Assembly (NCBI RefSeq): GCF_001592945.1
Contig: NZ_LRPB01000045.1
Coordinates: 62,001-126,000, forward strand
DNA length: 64,000 nt
DNA from: Roseivirga seohaensis
GTDB taxonomy: Bacteria > Bacteroidota > Bacteroidia > Cytophagales > Cyclobacteriaceae
Direction: 5' to 3'
Every line of letters begins with the position of its first letter. Positions within the stretch are counted from its first letter, which is position 1. The position numbers were made by a program, and so were the translations under genes. This document shows, piece by piece, positions 9,417-18,370 of this stretch. A model generated the notes under the pieces. The model made no database searches. It was not told the origin of the DNA and worked only from the letters and a program-made list of their open reading frames with translations.

Positions 9417-9446
9417 ATTGCAAATGAAAAACCTAGATTAGCTTTG
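9417..9446 (+). promoter_or_regulatory. Bacteroidota-type promoter for the ArsC-like gene
   Basis: TAGCTTTG at 9439-9446 matches the -7 consensus TAnnTTTG, and ATTG at 9417-9420 lies 18 bases upstream as a -33 element. Transcription would begin a few bases downstream, about 25 bases before the ATG at 9477. Confidence 0.5.
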
Positions 9447-9476
9447 CATTTAGTTTTTAGAATAGAAATTTGAAAT

Positions 9477-9842
9477 ATGAACCCAAATAGCACTATGAAA
9501 AAAGTATACTATCTCTCCACTTGTTCTACTTGTAAACGAATAATGGATGAGCTGAACCTGTCAGATTTTGAGAAGCAAGACATTAAAACAGAAGCTATCA
9601 CTGCTGATCAGTTGGAGCAGATGAAGGAAATGTCGGGCTCTTATGAATCACTTTTCAGCAGAAAAGCAATGAAATTCAGGTCGATGGGGCTAAATGAAAT
9701 GAACTTAGAAGAAAAAGATTACCGTAAATACATTTTAGAAGAATACACCTTTCTCAAGCGTCCAGTGTTTATAGTTAACAACCAAATCTTTGTTGGAAAC
9801 AGTAAAAAGGTAGTAGAAGAATTAAAGGCCTTATTAAACTAA
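9477..9842 (+). CDS. ArsC/Spx-family thioredoxin-fold reductase
   Basis: The product (121 residues, or 115 if translation starts at the second ATG, 9495) begins with VYYLSTCSTCKRIM, the N-terminal CxxC of the ArsC/Spx/YffB family. Pro in LKRPVFIVNNQIFVG matches the conserved cis-Pro region. The family includes glutaredoxin-dependent arsenate reductases and Spx regulators; with no arsenical-resistance genes nearby, an arsenic role is not supported and a general thiol function is as likely. The C-terminus ends just before the convergent rpe gene. Confidence 0.78.
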   Translation: MNPNSTMKKVYYLSTCSTCKRIMDELNLSDFEKQDIKTEAITADQLEQMKEMSGSYESLFSRKAMKFRSMGLNEMNLEEKDYRKYILEEYTFLKRPVFIVNNQIFVGNSKKVVEELKALLN

Positions 9843-9850
9843 GGCCACTA

Positions 9851-10507
9851 CTACCCAATTCTTTTCAATTCTTCTATGGTAGCCAAAGGGTCGATTGATT
9901 TAAACACGAAGCTTCCGGCTACAAGCACATCTGCACCTGCCTCCATTAACAGTGGTGCGTTTGTAGCATTTACTCCACCATCAATTTCAATTAGGGTTTT
10001 GGCATCGTTTTCGGCAATTATCTCCTTTAATTGACGTACTTTTTTATAAGTGTTTTCAATGAATTTCTGCCCGCCAAAGCCAGGGTTAACCGACATTATA
10101 CATACCATGTCGATGTCGCAGATTATATCTTCGAGTAACTGAACATTGGTATGAGGGTTTAATGCCACTCCTGCTTTACAGTCGAGCGACTTAATTACCT
10201 GAAGGGTTCTGTGCAAATGATCGCAAGCCTCGTAATGCACGGTAATAGTGGCTGCTCCTGCATTTCTAAAGTCTTCCAAATAACGATCAGGCTGTTCGAT
10301 CATTAAATGAACATCTAAAGGCTTTTTAGCATGCTTGTAAATGGCTTCACAAACAGGTAATCCGAAAGAAATATTCGGCACAAACATTCCGTCCATAACA
10401 TCAACATGAATCCAGTCGGCTTGACTTTCATTCAACATTTCAACATCTCGCTGCAAATTGGCAAAGTCGGCAGCTAAAACGGAAGGGGCTATAATGGGTG
10501 CGTTCAT
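9851..10507 (-). CDS. rpe: Ribulose-phosphate 3-epimerase
   Basis: The 218-residue (beta/alpha)8 enzyme interconverts ribulose 5-phosphate and xylulose 5-phosphate in the pentose phosphate pathway. The signatures are all present: APSVLAADFANL, HVDVMDGMFVPNISFG (metal ligands His34, Asp36), DVHLMI (His67), VNPGFGGQKF (phosphate binding) and IEIDGGV (Asp176). The length is that of the family. It lies 15 bases downstream of the subtilase gene on the same strand. Confidence 0.96.
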   Translation of the reverse strand: MNAPIIAPSVLAADFANLQRDVEMLNESQADWIHVDVMDGMFVPNISFGLPVCEAIYKHAKKPLDVHLMIEQPDRYLEDFRNAGAATITVHYEACDHLHRTLQVIKSLDCKAGVALNPHTNVQLLEDIICDIDMVCIMSVNPGFGGQKFIENTYKKVRQLKEIIAENDAKTLIEIDGGVNATNAPLLMEAGADVLVAGSFVFKSIDPLATIEELKRIG

Positions 10508-10522
10508 GCCCCAAATATAAGG

Positions 10523-12127
10523 CTAATATTTTATGATTTTCTTCTTGAAACTGGTTCTTTGACCATTGATTCTAAGAATATAGATTCCAGCCGTTTGATT
10601 GCTCAAATCAATCTGAACACGGTTACTGCTCCTTTGTGGTTCAATTTGAAAGCTATTTACTTGCTGACCATTTATATCGATTAATGTTACAGTTGCAGAT
10701 TCGCTCAAGAAGCCCTCTGGAAAGACGAGGTTAATAAAGCTATCTGAAGTTGGGTTTGGGTAAGCCAAAACTTCATTTTCTAACGGTTCTGGGGTAAAAG
10801 CCAATTCATAAGCCCTAATATAATTTGGTATGCCATAGCCCAATTCATTGTCTGGGCTATCGAATTGATGACCACTTTTTCTAATTAAATCCAACAACTC
10901 TAGGTTAGTGAGTTCAGGAAAAGCCTGCCAAAGACATGTTGCAAAGCCTGTTACCACAGGGCCAGAAAACGAAGTTCCATTCTGAAATGAGATATTACCA
11001 GAAGCGGTTATAACGGCTGTTCCCTGTCCTAATGCACTTACATCAGGTTTTATTCGGTTATCTGCAGAGGGACCAAAACTGCTAAAACTCGCCCTAAAGC
11101 CAGTAGCATCTATGGCGCCAACTGACAGAACATTTTCACTATCGGAAGGTGCAGTTATAAAACGCCATACTTTATTTCCTTCATTCCCTGCGCTGTTGAT
11201 CAATGCTATGCCTTTAGTAGCTGCAATGTTAGCGGCTTTAGTGATAATTGCTGTTTCGCCATCCATATCGCTATAAGTATAACTCATGGTAGCATCATCA
11301 AACACACTGTAACCCAGTGATGTATTGATAACATCTACTCCGACACTATCAGCCATTTCTGCAGCAAAAAGCCAATTATATTCTTCTACTCGATACTCTC
11401 CTGATGCTTCGGTAACACATAAAATATAATTGGCGGCTGGTGCTGCCCCTATATATTCATTTGGGTTGTTGGCTGCTAGAATGGATAAAACCCTTGTGCC
11501 ATGTGATTCATTGTTTTCAACAGTAGTGGTATTCGTCACATAATTCTTCTGAGCTACAATTTTGTTGGAAGTAAATAAATGTTGCAATGCCGCAATTTGA
11601 CCAATGTTCTGAAAACCACCATCAAACACTCCTATTAACATTCCCTGTCCTTCAAAACTATCTTCATGCATTTCATCAATACCTAGCATGTTGTTTTGAA
11701 AGTCTGCCGCTCCTGCGTTAGCAAACTTACTGTTGGCTTCATTACCGCCTATGCCACCAGAGGGCACTTGGCCTGGCGCAACATATTCTACTCTTTCCAC
11801 AAAACTTAAGGCTTCCACAAGGTTCACAGAGGACGTTTCCATTTCAACCAAAATGCCATTCATCCATTTGCTTCGGTGAATTGCCTTGATGCCTAAGTTG
11901 CTTAAGGCATCTATATAAGCCTGGTTTACGGGCAGGTCGTTTTCAGCAATTGAGATACGCTGTTTTTCCCTTCTTTGAATTGATCTTTGGGAAAGGTATT
12001 GACTTGGATTGCTAATGGAATATGGAGAGTTTAACTTATCGGTAAAGAAAACCATGTATCGGTCTTGGGCCGAAAGGCTAAAACCAATAAAGATTAATAT
12101 TACAATTAGCTTAGTTTTTCTACTCAT
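10523..12127 (-). CDS. Subtilisin-like (S8) serine protease with T9SS sorting domain
   Basis: The 534-residue secreted protease has a signal peptide (residues 1-20), an N-terminal propeptide region with QRSIQRREKQRI, then the catalytic triad: Asp169 in IGVFDGGF, His209 in ESHGTRV, Ser386 in NGTSFSGP, with oxyanion Asn in NSAGNEGN. The last 80 residues (AYPNPTSDSF to the basic end) form a type A C-terminal sorting domain for type IX secretion, so the enzyme should be exported to the cell surface or medium. Its start overlaps the upstream lipoprotein gene by 8 bases, suggesting translational coupling. Confidence 0.92.
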   Translation of the reverse strand: MSRKTKLIVILIFIGFSLSAQDRYMVFFTDKLNSPYSISNPSQYLSQRSIQRREKQRISIAENDLPVNQAYIDALSNLGIKAIHRSKWMNGILVEMETSSVNLVEALSFVERVEYVAPGQVPSGGIGGNEANSKFANAGAADFQNNMLGIDEMHEDSFEGQGMLIGVFDGGFQNIGQIAALQHLFTSNKIVAQKNYVTNTTTVENNESHGTRVLSILAANNPNEYIGAAPAANYILCVTEASGEYRVEEYNWLFAAEMADSVGVDVINTSLGYSVFDDATMSYTYSDMDGETAIITKAANIAATKGIALINSAGNEGNKVWRFITAPSDSENVLSVGAIDATGFRASFSSFGPSADNRIKPDVSALGQGTAVITASGNISFQNGTSFSGPVVTGFATCLWQAFPELTNLELLDLIRKSGHQFDSPDNELGYGIPNYIRAYELAFTPEPLENEVLAYPNPTSDSFINLVFPEGFLSESATVTLIDINGQQVNSFQIEPQRSSNRVQIDLSNQTAGIYILRINGQRTSFKKKIIKY

Positions 12128-12839
12128 TTATAAAACCATGTGCATAAATGGTTTCTCTGTAAAATCGCCCTGATTCAATTTTTTCTTCGCCTAAGCATTC
12201 TTGGCGAGAACATATCTTCACTACATTATAGAGCTTAGAAATTAAACCAATACTATCGGCATAAATTTCTCGTCTTATGTTTCTGAAGGTAATTCCATCT
12301 TCATCATTTTCTTGCTCTATGGTCATGGTAGAGGTAGTCTCCAGGTCATTATTCACCGCTATATTGGTGAGCACCCCAAAGTTCAATATCTTAAACTGAT
12401 CGGCTTCTTTAGTATTAAATATGTTTCCGTCCCAAACGCGTTCGGCCTGCGAAGGGAATACCATTTTTACGATTGAAATGTTGTTCTCGATCGAAACGGC
12501 CCTATCCTTTTCTATCCTAGCTGTCCAAACTGAATCTAAAACCCATGGTTGAGTATCGTTGTCGCGTGTTAAGCGATGGATGATTCTCGATTCCTCTCCT
12601 TGACTATTGACAAAAGATTGATGAACCTCTTCTCTCAATTGGTACACAAGTGTGTCGCTGATATCTACTGCTGAATACCTGATTTCACGTACATTATATT
12701 CGCGATACTTATTCTCCACCATAAAGAAATAACTCTTTCCTTGGTCGGCATCCGGTGCAGGAATTGGGTCTTCACCTGTTTGGCAAGATGAAAGTGCAAG
12801 AATGACAATGAAAAAGGATAAGCAGGCTTTTTTCCACAT
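12120..12839 (-). CDS. Hypothetical SPII lipoprotein
   Basis: The 239-residue product starts at the ATG at 12839, chosen because it gives a clean lipoprotein signal, MWKKACLSFFIVILALSSCQ, with the lipobox LSSC; the 29 residues upstream lack such features. The mature part is beta-rich and contains no motif I recognise. It directly precedes, and overlaps by 8 bases, the T9SS-secreted subtilase gene, so the two are probably co-transcribed. Function is unknown. Confidence 0.72.
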   Translation of the reverse strand: MWKKACLSFFIVILALSSCQTGEDPIPAPDADQGKSYFFMVENKYREYNVREIRYSAVDISDTLVYQLREEVHQSFVNSQGEESRIIHRLTRDNDTQPWVLDSVWTARIEKDRAVSIENNISIVKMVFPSQAERVWDGNIFNTKEADQFKILNFGVLTNIAVNNDLETTSTMTIEQENDEDGITFRNIRREIYADSIGLISKLYNVVKICSRQECLGEEKIESGRFYRETIYAHGFINE

Positions 12840-12956
12840 AGGACAAATATAGAACTTCAAAACAAACGAAATATCAATAGAATCAGTATAAAAAAAATGG
12901 TACTGCAAAAAGTATTGCACTACCATTTCTCTTTTTACCCGAACAAATATAAGGCT

Positions 12957-13199
12957 TTAGCTTATAGATGTCCTCACTTTTTGAGTGTATTCACGCAAGG
13001 CTGTTTTAAAATCAACCCCATTTTTTTCCATTTTCTCTAATATAAAAATGGCCGCAAACACATGTGTAAGTTGCTCACCCTCATCATCTCCTTGAATTTC
13101 TATGGCTGGTTTCTGCTCTTCCATCAAAGCTTCTTCAGCTGCTTTTAAATCTTCTAAGGCTACTTCCTCAACTAATTTTTTTATTACCGGAATCTTCAT
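12957..13199 (-). CDS. Small DUF6952-like protein paired with thioredoxin
   Basis: The 80-residue acidic, helical protein (MKIPVIKKLVEEV..., ending in TALREYTQKVRTS) lies one base after the thioredoxin gene. A small protein with this N-terminus commonly follows a thioredoxin gene in Bacteroidota. It has no Cys, no signal peptide and no membrane segment. The tight pairing implies a role with the thioredoxin, but the mechanism is unknown. Confidence 0.7.
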   Translation of the reverse strand: MKIPVIKKLVEEVALEDLKAAEEALMEEQKPAIEIQGDDEGEQLTHVFAAIFILEKMEKNGVDFKTALREYTQKVRTSIS

Positions 13200-13200
13200 T

Positions 13201-13518
13201 TCAATTCAATTTCGAAATCATTTCTACTACTTGATCTTCTTTGTTGGAAGCAATGGTTTCTACCAACTCACCATTCTTAAAAATAGCGAAAGTAGGTAAA
13301 TTAGATACTTTACCTAGGTTACGAGCAATTGGGCTTTCTTCTGCATCTACATCTAAGAATTTAATACCATCAAAACGCTCATCTGCTGATAGTCTTTTGA
13401 ATTTCGGTGAAAACAATCTGCAGCTACCACACCAGCCAGCAAAATACTTTACTACCACTTTCTCATTTTCTTGAATTTCCTTTTCAAAACTCGTGTCGTT
13501 TACTAATACAACTGCCAT
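13201..13518 (-). CDS. Thioredoxin-family protein
   Basis: The 105-residue cytoplasmic thioredoxin has the active site WCGSC (Cys30, Cys33) instead of the classical WCGPC, and the cis-Pro region NLPTFAIFKNG. It should reduce protein disulfides or peroxiredoxins. It forms a two-gene operon with the small helical protein at 12957. The Ser in place of Pro between the cysteines changes the expected redox potential. Confidence 0.9.
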   Translation of the reverse strand: MAVVLVNDTSFEKEIQENEKVVVKYFAGWCGSCRLFSPKFKRLSADERFDGIKFLDVDAEESPIARNLGKVSNLPTFAIFKNGELVETIASNKEDQVVEMISKLN

Positions 13519-13684
13519 TTGATATATTGTTCTTTGTTAAATATGCTTAAAAATCGAATTCTGATACTGTCTCTGCAAAGTAATCAGAAGCTTTAAAATT
13601 GTATGCAAAACAGCATTAATTCTATTAGTTTTGCCAGCATTCCGAATTCAAACAATCAATTGATTATAGAAAAACTCAATAGGC

Positions 13685-14284
13685 ATGGCATTAAGAACTT
13701 TTGTAAAAGTAAGCGGTATAAATAACCTGAGCGATGCTCGCTATTGTGCAGGCATGGAAGTAAATCAGCTTGGATTTGAAATTGAAGAGAGTGCATCTAA
13801 TTACACTGATATTCAGAAATATAAAGAAATTACTGAATGGCTTTCTGGTGTAGAATATGTAGGTGAAATATCCTCAGCCAATAGTGTTATAAAAGCGGTA
13901 ATTGAAGGTTATCAGCTGGACGCCATCCAAGTTGAACATATTGAACAGATTAACGAAGCATTAGAAACTGGATTGGCAGTAAGCTTTTTAGCCCATGATA
14001 TGGATTTGGTAAAAGCGGCCTGGGAAACTTCAGGTAAAAAATTGGCTTATATACTTCTCGATGCTTCTGAGATTGACCAAGCCATGCTTAATACTTTATC
14101 CAAAGATATTCCAATAGTTTTGGCCTCTGGGTTTACAGCAGAAACCGTAACAGAATTAGCCAAAAGTGACCTAAAAGGAATTGCCATTCAGGGAGGAAGT
14201 GAAATAAGACCCGGCTATAAAGACTTTGATGAAATGGCCGATATTTTGGAAACCCTTGAGATTGATGACCTTGCCGATGAGTAG
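13685..14284 (+). CDS. TrpF-like (phosphoribosylanthranilate isomerase-like) protein lacking the catalytic Cys
   Basis: The 199-residue protein follows the TrpF barrel pattern: FVKVSGINNLSDARYCAGM matches the KICGIT..DA start, AYILLDA matches the strand bearing the general acid (Asp126), and IVLASGFTAETV and IRPGYKDF match the C-terminal phosphate-binding strands. However, Ser10 replaces the catalytic Cys, and the GGTG..FDW loop of true TrpF is absent. No other trp genes are near. It is therefore probably a TrpF paralogue with another ligand or reaction. A candidate -7 box TAGTTTTG lies at 13626-13633. Confidence 0.62.
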   Translation: MALRTFVKVSGINNLSDARYCAGMEVNQLGFEIEESASNYTDIQKYKEITEWLSGVEYVGEISSANSVIKAVIEGYQLDAIQVEHIEQINEALETGLAVSFLAHDMDLVKAAWETSGKKLAYILLDASEIDQAMLNTLSKDIPIVLASGFTAETVTELAKSDLKGIAIQGGSEIRPGYKDFDEMADILETLEIDDLADE

Positions 14285-14343
14285 TTTCCTTTACTAAACG
14301 CTAAAGAACTTTTTCTATATTGGCTTCAAATAATAATCAGACC

Positions 14344-14844
14344 ATGAAAAAGTTCTTACTCGTTGCCCTGTTTTCTTTAAGCTTTTTAGGCTGTATTGCT
14401 CAAACCAATACGGAAGCGACTACTTTTATTTTAGTGCGCCATGCAGAAAAAGGAACGGATGACCCACGCGATCCATCATTAAATGAAGAAGGTAAGCTAA
14501 GGGCTGAAAAACTACACCGCATGCTATCTTCGGCTGAAGTTGCGGCTATTTATTCATCACCTTATAAAAGAACCAGAGAAACAGTTGTTCCCCTAGCCTC
14601 CCAACTCGGACTTGAAATTCAGGAGTACAACCCGAGTAAAAATAGTTTTGCTGATGATATAGTAAAGAACTACAAAGGAAAAACGGTTTTAGTGTCAGGT
14701 CATTCTAACACTGTTCCTGGTTTAGCGAATTACCTTTTGGGTGAAAAGAAATTTGAACAGCTGGATGAAAGTGAATACAGTAAAATATTCATTGTTACAG
14801 TTAATGAAATAGGAAAAGCCAGCGTAATGGTTCTGAATTATTAA
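14344..14844 (+). CDS. Secreted/lipoprotein histidine phosphatase (SixA/phosphoglycerate mutase-like)
   Basis: The 166-residue protein starts at 14344 (MKKFLLVALFSLSFLGCIAQ, a signal with a possible lipobox FLGC). The catalytic RH motif is LVRHAEKG; a second histidine lies in VLVSGHSNTVPGL, and the YSSPYKRTRET block matches the histidine phosphatase core. It hydrolyses phosphoesters; the substrate is unknown. The 3' end overlaps the convergent flippase-like gene by 4 bases. Confidence 0.82.
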   Translation: MKKFLLVALFSLSFLGCIAQTNTEATTFILVRHAEKGTDDPRDPSLNEEGKLRAEKLHRMLSSAEVAAIYSSPYKRTRETVVPLASQLGLEIQEYNPSKNSFADDIVKNYKGKTVLVSGHSNTVPGLANYLLGEKKFEQLDESEYSKIFIVTVNEIGKASVMVLNY

Positions 14845-15743
14845 TTGCCTTTGCTTTTTGCCTCAATAGATTTTACCTGACGCAGGTAAATTAGCCCAAT
14901 GAGCGAGCTAAACAGCGTGATTAGGAAAAATAGCGAGGCAAAAGCTAATGCCGCATTCTTATCTAAGTTGAAAAGATCTGGAGCAGCACCCAAAACCATT
15001 ATACCTTCTCTTACACCAAGTCCACCGGGTAATGATATTGGAAATGCAGCAGCTACAGAGGAAGTTAAAAATAGCGTGAAGTAGTCTAAATAACCATCAG
15101 CAACGCTCAGGCTTTTCAGCATAAAAAATGCACATAGCACTTGCAGTATTTGCGAAACCAACGACTGTAAATTGGTAATATGGTTTACTTTTTTAAAGGT
15201 TGGAAAAAGAAAATAAACCAGAAGGTAATAGCATGGATAAGCGACAAACAATCCCACCCAAATGAGAAATCCGTAGCCTTGCATTAAGCTATATGCCTCT
15301 CCGCCAATAAGGGCCATAAGAAAAGTTAAGAAACCAAGTGCTACTACTCCGCTGATACGATCGAGCAGTGTGGCTGCAATTAAGCCTTTAACGGGTGATT
15401 TAAAACGTTTATTGAGCAAGTACACTTTATAGCCATCTCCCCCAATTCCTCCGGGGAAAACCTGATTATAGAGCATTCCCACATAATATAGCTTGAGGTT
15501 AAATTGGGCATTTAAATCAAGTTGAATGGCCTGAAAGAAATGATTGAGCCTAAATGCCGCTATTAGTTTGGATAAATTAAATGCTAAAACGGCCAAAACA
15601 AGCCAGCCAATATCCACCCCTAAAAGTCGGTTTTTATACTCTTCTAAGTCGATTTCGCCAATTACAAAGTAAATAGCAACTACGGCTATCACCAATTGGG
15701 CGGCTAGCTTAAGCCATTTATTACGCTTCTGCTTGTCCAACAA
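14841..15743 (-). CDS. Lysylphosphatidylglycerol synthase TM / flippase-like membrane protein
   Basis: The 300-residue protein has about eight membrane segments and the motifs NQVFPGGIGGDGYKVYLL and FPISLPGGLGVREGIMVLG, typical of the UPF0104/AglD2-type membrane domain. It overlaps the upstream glycosyltransferase gene by 23 bases and probably works with it, for example in moving or modifying a lipid-linked sugar. No ATG is available: the frame opens after a stop four codons upstream, leaving TTG at 15743 or 15740 as start. Confidence 0.8.
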   Translation of the reverse strand: MLDKQKRNKWLKLAAQLVIAVVAIYFVIGEIDLEEYKNRLLGVDIGWLVLAVLAFNLSKLIAAFRLNHFFQAIQLDLNAQFNLKLYYVGMLYNQVFPGGIGGDGYKVYLLNKRFKSPVKGLIAATLLDRISGVVALGFLTFLMALIGGEAYSLMQGYGFLIWVGLFVAYPCYYLLVYFLFPTFKKVNHITNLQSLVSQILQVLCAFFMLKSLSVADGYLDYFTLFLTSSVAAAFPISLPGGLGVREGIMVLGAAPDLFNLDKNAALAFASLFFLITLFSSLIGLIYLRQVKSIEAKSKGN

Positions 15744-16665
15744 AGACTTCTTTTAAACGATAGACTTTCTTGTCTTGCGACTCATAATAAGTACGCATCA
15801 TCAGTTCGGCAATAATTCCTACTGTAATGAACTGTATACCACCAAGTAATAGAATGGCTCCTAATAGCAATAATGGCCTGCCCCAAATATCTTCACCATA
15901 ACCAAACTTTACCACTAAAAGGTAAATATTGATCATCATTCCTATGGCAAAGGTTAAAATTCCTAAACCTCCAAAAAGGTGCATGGGTTTTCTGAAGTAC
16001 TTTTGGAAGAAGATCATTAGCATCAAATCGGCCATTACTTTAAATGTTCGATTGATACCGTATTTAGATTCTCCGTGAATTCGTGCGTGATGATTCACAT
16101 TCACCTCGGTCATTTTAGCACCTTGAAGTTTGGCTAAAACTGGAATGAAACGGTGTAATTCACCATAAAGACCAAGGTTTTTGGCGATGTCTTTTTTATA
16201 AATTCTTAATGAACAACCATAATCTGAAAGACGAACGTCTGTCAGATTTCGGATCATCCAGTTGGCTATTTTACTCGGAAACTTACGCAACACAAAGCCA
16301 TCTTGACGGTTGGCACGCACACCAGCCACCACATCAAATTCGCCTTCTTCTAGTTTAGCAAGCATGGTAGGAATATCGGCAGGGTCGTTTTGAAGGTCAC
16401 CATCCATGGTTACGATGTATTCGCCTTGTGCCATATCAATACCAGCAGACATGGCGGTACTTTGCCCATGGTTCTTATTGAAAATCAAAAGCTTGGTGCG
16501 ATTGTTTGCAAAAGATTTGATGTTTTTTACGGTATCATCAGTAGAACCGTCATCTACTAAAATTAACTCGTAATCAATGCCTTCTAGGGCTTCGTATTCT
16601 TTCTGACAAAGGGGAATAACGTTGTCTTCTTCGTTGTAAACCGTAACAACTACCGATAGCTTCAT
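15721..16665 (-). CDS. GT2 family glycosyltransferase (DPM1/GtrB-like)
   Basis: The 314-residue enzyme has the GT-A start LSVVVTVYNEEDNV, the nucleotide-binding DDGSTDDT and the metal-binding DGD in VTMDGDLQNDP. Two C-terminal membrane helices follow, the GtrB/ArnC layout used to load a sugar on polyprenyl phosphate. The ATG at 16665 is chosen since it opens directly into the catalytic domain. It overlaps the downstream flippase-like gene, which supports a joint role in cell-surface glycan or lipid modification. Confidence 0.9.
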   Translation of the reverse strand: MKLSVVVTVYNEEDNVIPLCQKEYEALEGIDYELILVDDGSTDDTVKNIKSFANNRTKLLIFNKNHGQSTAMSAGIDMAQGEYIVTMDGDLQNDPADIPTMLAKLEEGEFDVVAGVRANRQDGFVLRKFPSKIANWMIRNLTDVRLSDYGCSLRIYKKDIAKNLGLYGELHRFIPVLAKLQGAKMTEVNVNHHARIHGESKYGINRTFKVMADLMLMIFFQKYFRKPMHLFGGLGILTFAIGMMINIYLLVVKFGYGEDIWGRPLLLLGAILLLGGIQFITVGIIAELMMRTYYESQDKKVYRLKEVFVGQAEA

Positions 16666-16741
16666 AGTGTATTTTTCTGCTTGCAAAATAAATGCTTTCA
16701 ATCTTGAATACCTAACAGGACGTTAAGAGACTGAAAATGGT

Positions 16742-17113
16742 TCAAATCCATTCCTGATCGTTGTGCGTGCGCTCATGCTGCACTTCACCGGTATGTTGTG
16801 TTGCGGCAGGTTCGAAAAGCATCACCCAAACCTCTTCTCCGTTTTCTGTTCGTGGGTTGTGCTCTACTCCTTTCGGAACAATAATCATTTCTCCTTCTTT
16901 AATCGTTTCCGTTCTATCTCTAAATTCCATGATCAAAGTGCCCTTCCACACCAAAAACATTTCGTCTTCATTTTCATGGCTGTGCCAAACAAAATCATCC
17001 TTCAGTTTGGCCAATTTAACTAATTGACCATTGAGCTCTCCTATTATTTTGGGGGTCCAATGGGCTGAAAACTTGGAAAACTTCTCTGAAATATTGGCTT
17101 TAGTATTTTCCAT
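16742..17113 (-). CDS. Cupin-domain protein
   Basis: The 123-residue single-domain cupin has motif 1 as WHSHENEDEMFLVWKGTLIMEF (two His and Glu as metal ligands) and motif 2 as IVPKGVEHNPRTE (third His). Proteins of this type can bind sugars or be small dioxygenases or isomerases. It lies 17 bases after the cyclase gene on the same strand and may be co-transcribed. Confidence 0.85.
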   Translation of the reverse strand: MENTKANISEKFSKFSAHWTPKIIGELNGQLVKLAKLKDDFVWHSHENEDEMFLVWKGTLIMEFRDRTETIKEGEMIIVPKGVEHNPRTENGEEVWVMLFEPAATQHTGEVQHERTHNDQEWI

Positions 17114-17130
17114 AAGTTGATAGTGGCTTT

Positions 17131-18177
17131 TTAGGCCCTTTCTAGTGAGTAAATTTTTATCAGTTCATGCTTACCTCTCAATTCTTCTTCGCCAAGCAAT
17201 TCTGGCTTAAAACCTGTCTGATGACGGATTTTATTATAGTAGCATTCTGAAACCAATAAAAGGCGATCGTATTGATTACATTTCTCTTGTATCCGAGATG
17301 TGATATTCATGGTATCTCCATGATAAGCGATTTCTCTTTTGATTTCACCGACTTCAGCCACACTAACTTCACCCTCGTTGATGCCCGCTTTAAAAACAGG
17401 CACAAGTCCGTATTTGGCCATATAATTGGCTTCACGTTTTTTTAGTTGATCTTGAAAAGCCCAAAAAGCCTTTAAACAAACTAAGTAGTCCATCGAAGGA
17501 GTCGACTTCCAGCTCAAAACCACTTCATCGCCTACATACTGGTAGACTTCAGCACCATATTCATGAATGGCTTGTAAATCGAAAAAACAATCCTGTATAA
17601 ACTGACTGTAGCGAATATGCCCAAGAGTTTCGGCTATTGTGGTAGAACTCTTGAGGTCGATAAACATAAACACTCGGTTTTCTACGCGGGGAGTATAAAA
17701 ATCACCTCTCAGTAATTTCCATAAATTACCATCGCCCAACGAGAGGTTGATTTGCCTTAACAAGGCCATAATAAAATTGACAAAGATGGAGTAAAAAAAG
17801 GCCAAAATTGCTGAAGGGTTGCTTATAAATTGCCAAAAATCGATTGGTTCATTAAAGCCAAGTGTAAATTTGATCATGAAATAAGCCATTATAAACATAA
17901 TAGACATTATGACCACGTTGCTCACTAGCCCAAAGAGCTCTAATCTCCACAGAGGAATCCTTCGATATAAATAGCGCTCAATTTTAATTTGAGTTAAGCC
18001 AAACATAATACCAGCCAAAGGCCCAAAGATAATTACTAAGCGTAAAGCTTGTGCTGGTTCAGCAGTAGTAGGAACATGTAACGTTACACCATAGCTACGC
18101 ATTATTACCCAAAAAATAATAGCTATGATCCAACCAATGATGTAATCTCGTAATATCCTTAGGTTTCTTTTCTTCAT
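17131..18177 (-). CDS. Membrane-anchored class III nucleotide cyclase
   Basis: The 348-residue protein has four N-terminal membrane helices (about residues 10-140) and a cytoplasmic class III cyclase domain. Metal-binding Asp residues occur in FMFIDLKSSTT and QYVGDEVVLSW, and the transition-state Asn/Arg pair in GDTMNITSRIQ, so the active site looks complete. It should make cAMP or cGMP from the nucleoside triphosphate; the base choice is not clear from the sequence. No receptor domain other than the membrane part is seen. The cupin gene follows. Confidence 0.88.
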   Translation of the reverse strand: MKKRNLRILRDYIIGWIIAIIFWVIMRSYGVTLHVPTTAEPAQALRLVIIFGPLAGIMFGLTQIKIERYLYRRIPLWRLELFGLVSNVVIMSIMFIMAYFMIKFTLGFNEPIDFWQFISNPSAILAFFYSIFVNFIMALLRQINLSLGDGNLWKLLRGDFYTPRVENRVFMFIDLKSSTTIAETLGHIRYSQFIQDCFFDLQAIHEYGAEVYQYVGDEVVLSWKSTPSMDYLVCLKAFWAFQDQLKKREANYMAKYGLVPVFKAGINEGEVSVAEVGEIKREIAYHGDTMNITSRIQEKCNQYDRLLLVSECYYNKIRHQTGFKPELLGEEELRGKHELIKIYSLERA

Positions 18178-18358
18178 GCGAACTGTTAATGCGGCCCTAA
18201 GTTAAATCAGATATATTTAATGGCAATTTTTGAGTCAATCGAAATCTCCAGACTGGTAGAGAACTTAAGTAATGTTTGGAGCTTACGGAATTTATAGTGA
18301 ATAAATCCAATATTGATTGCACATTTTTTTAAAGTAAAGTATTAGAACGAATATTTAA

Positions 18359-18366
18359 TATCTTTG
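18359..18366 (+). promoter_or_regulatory. Candidate -7 box TATCTTTG
   Basis: TATCTTTG matches TAnnTTTG and lies only four bases before the ATG at 18371, which would place the transcription start at or inside the first codons. Either the box is not used, the mRNA is leaderless, or translation starts at the downstream TTG at 18398, which has AAAAGG seven bases before it. No good -33 element is visible. Confidence 0.35.
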
Positions 18367-18370
18367 GCCC

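Noticed and set aside
9477-9842. Arsenate reductase for arsenic resistance
   Set aside because: The CxxC family is shared by Spx/YffB proteins and no ars genes are nearby.
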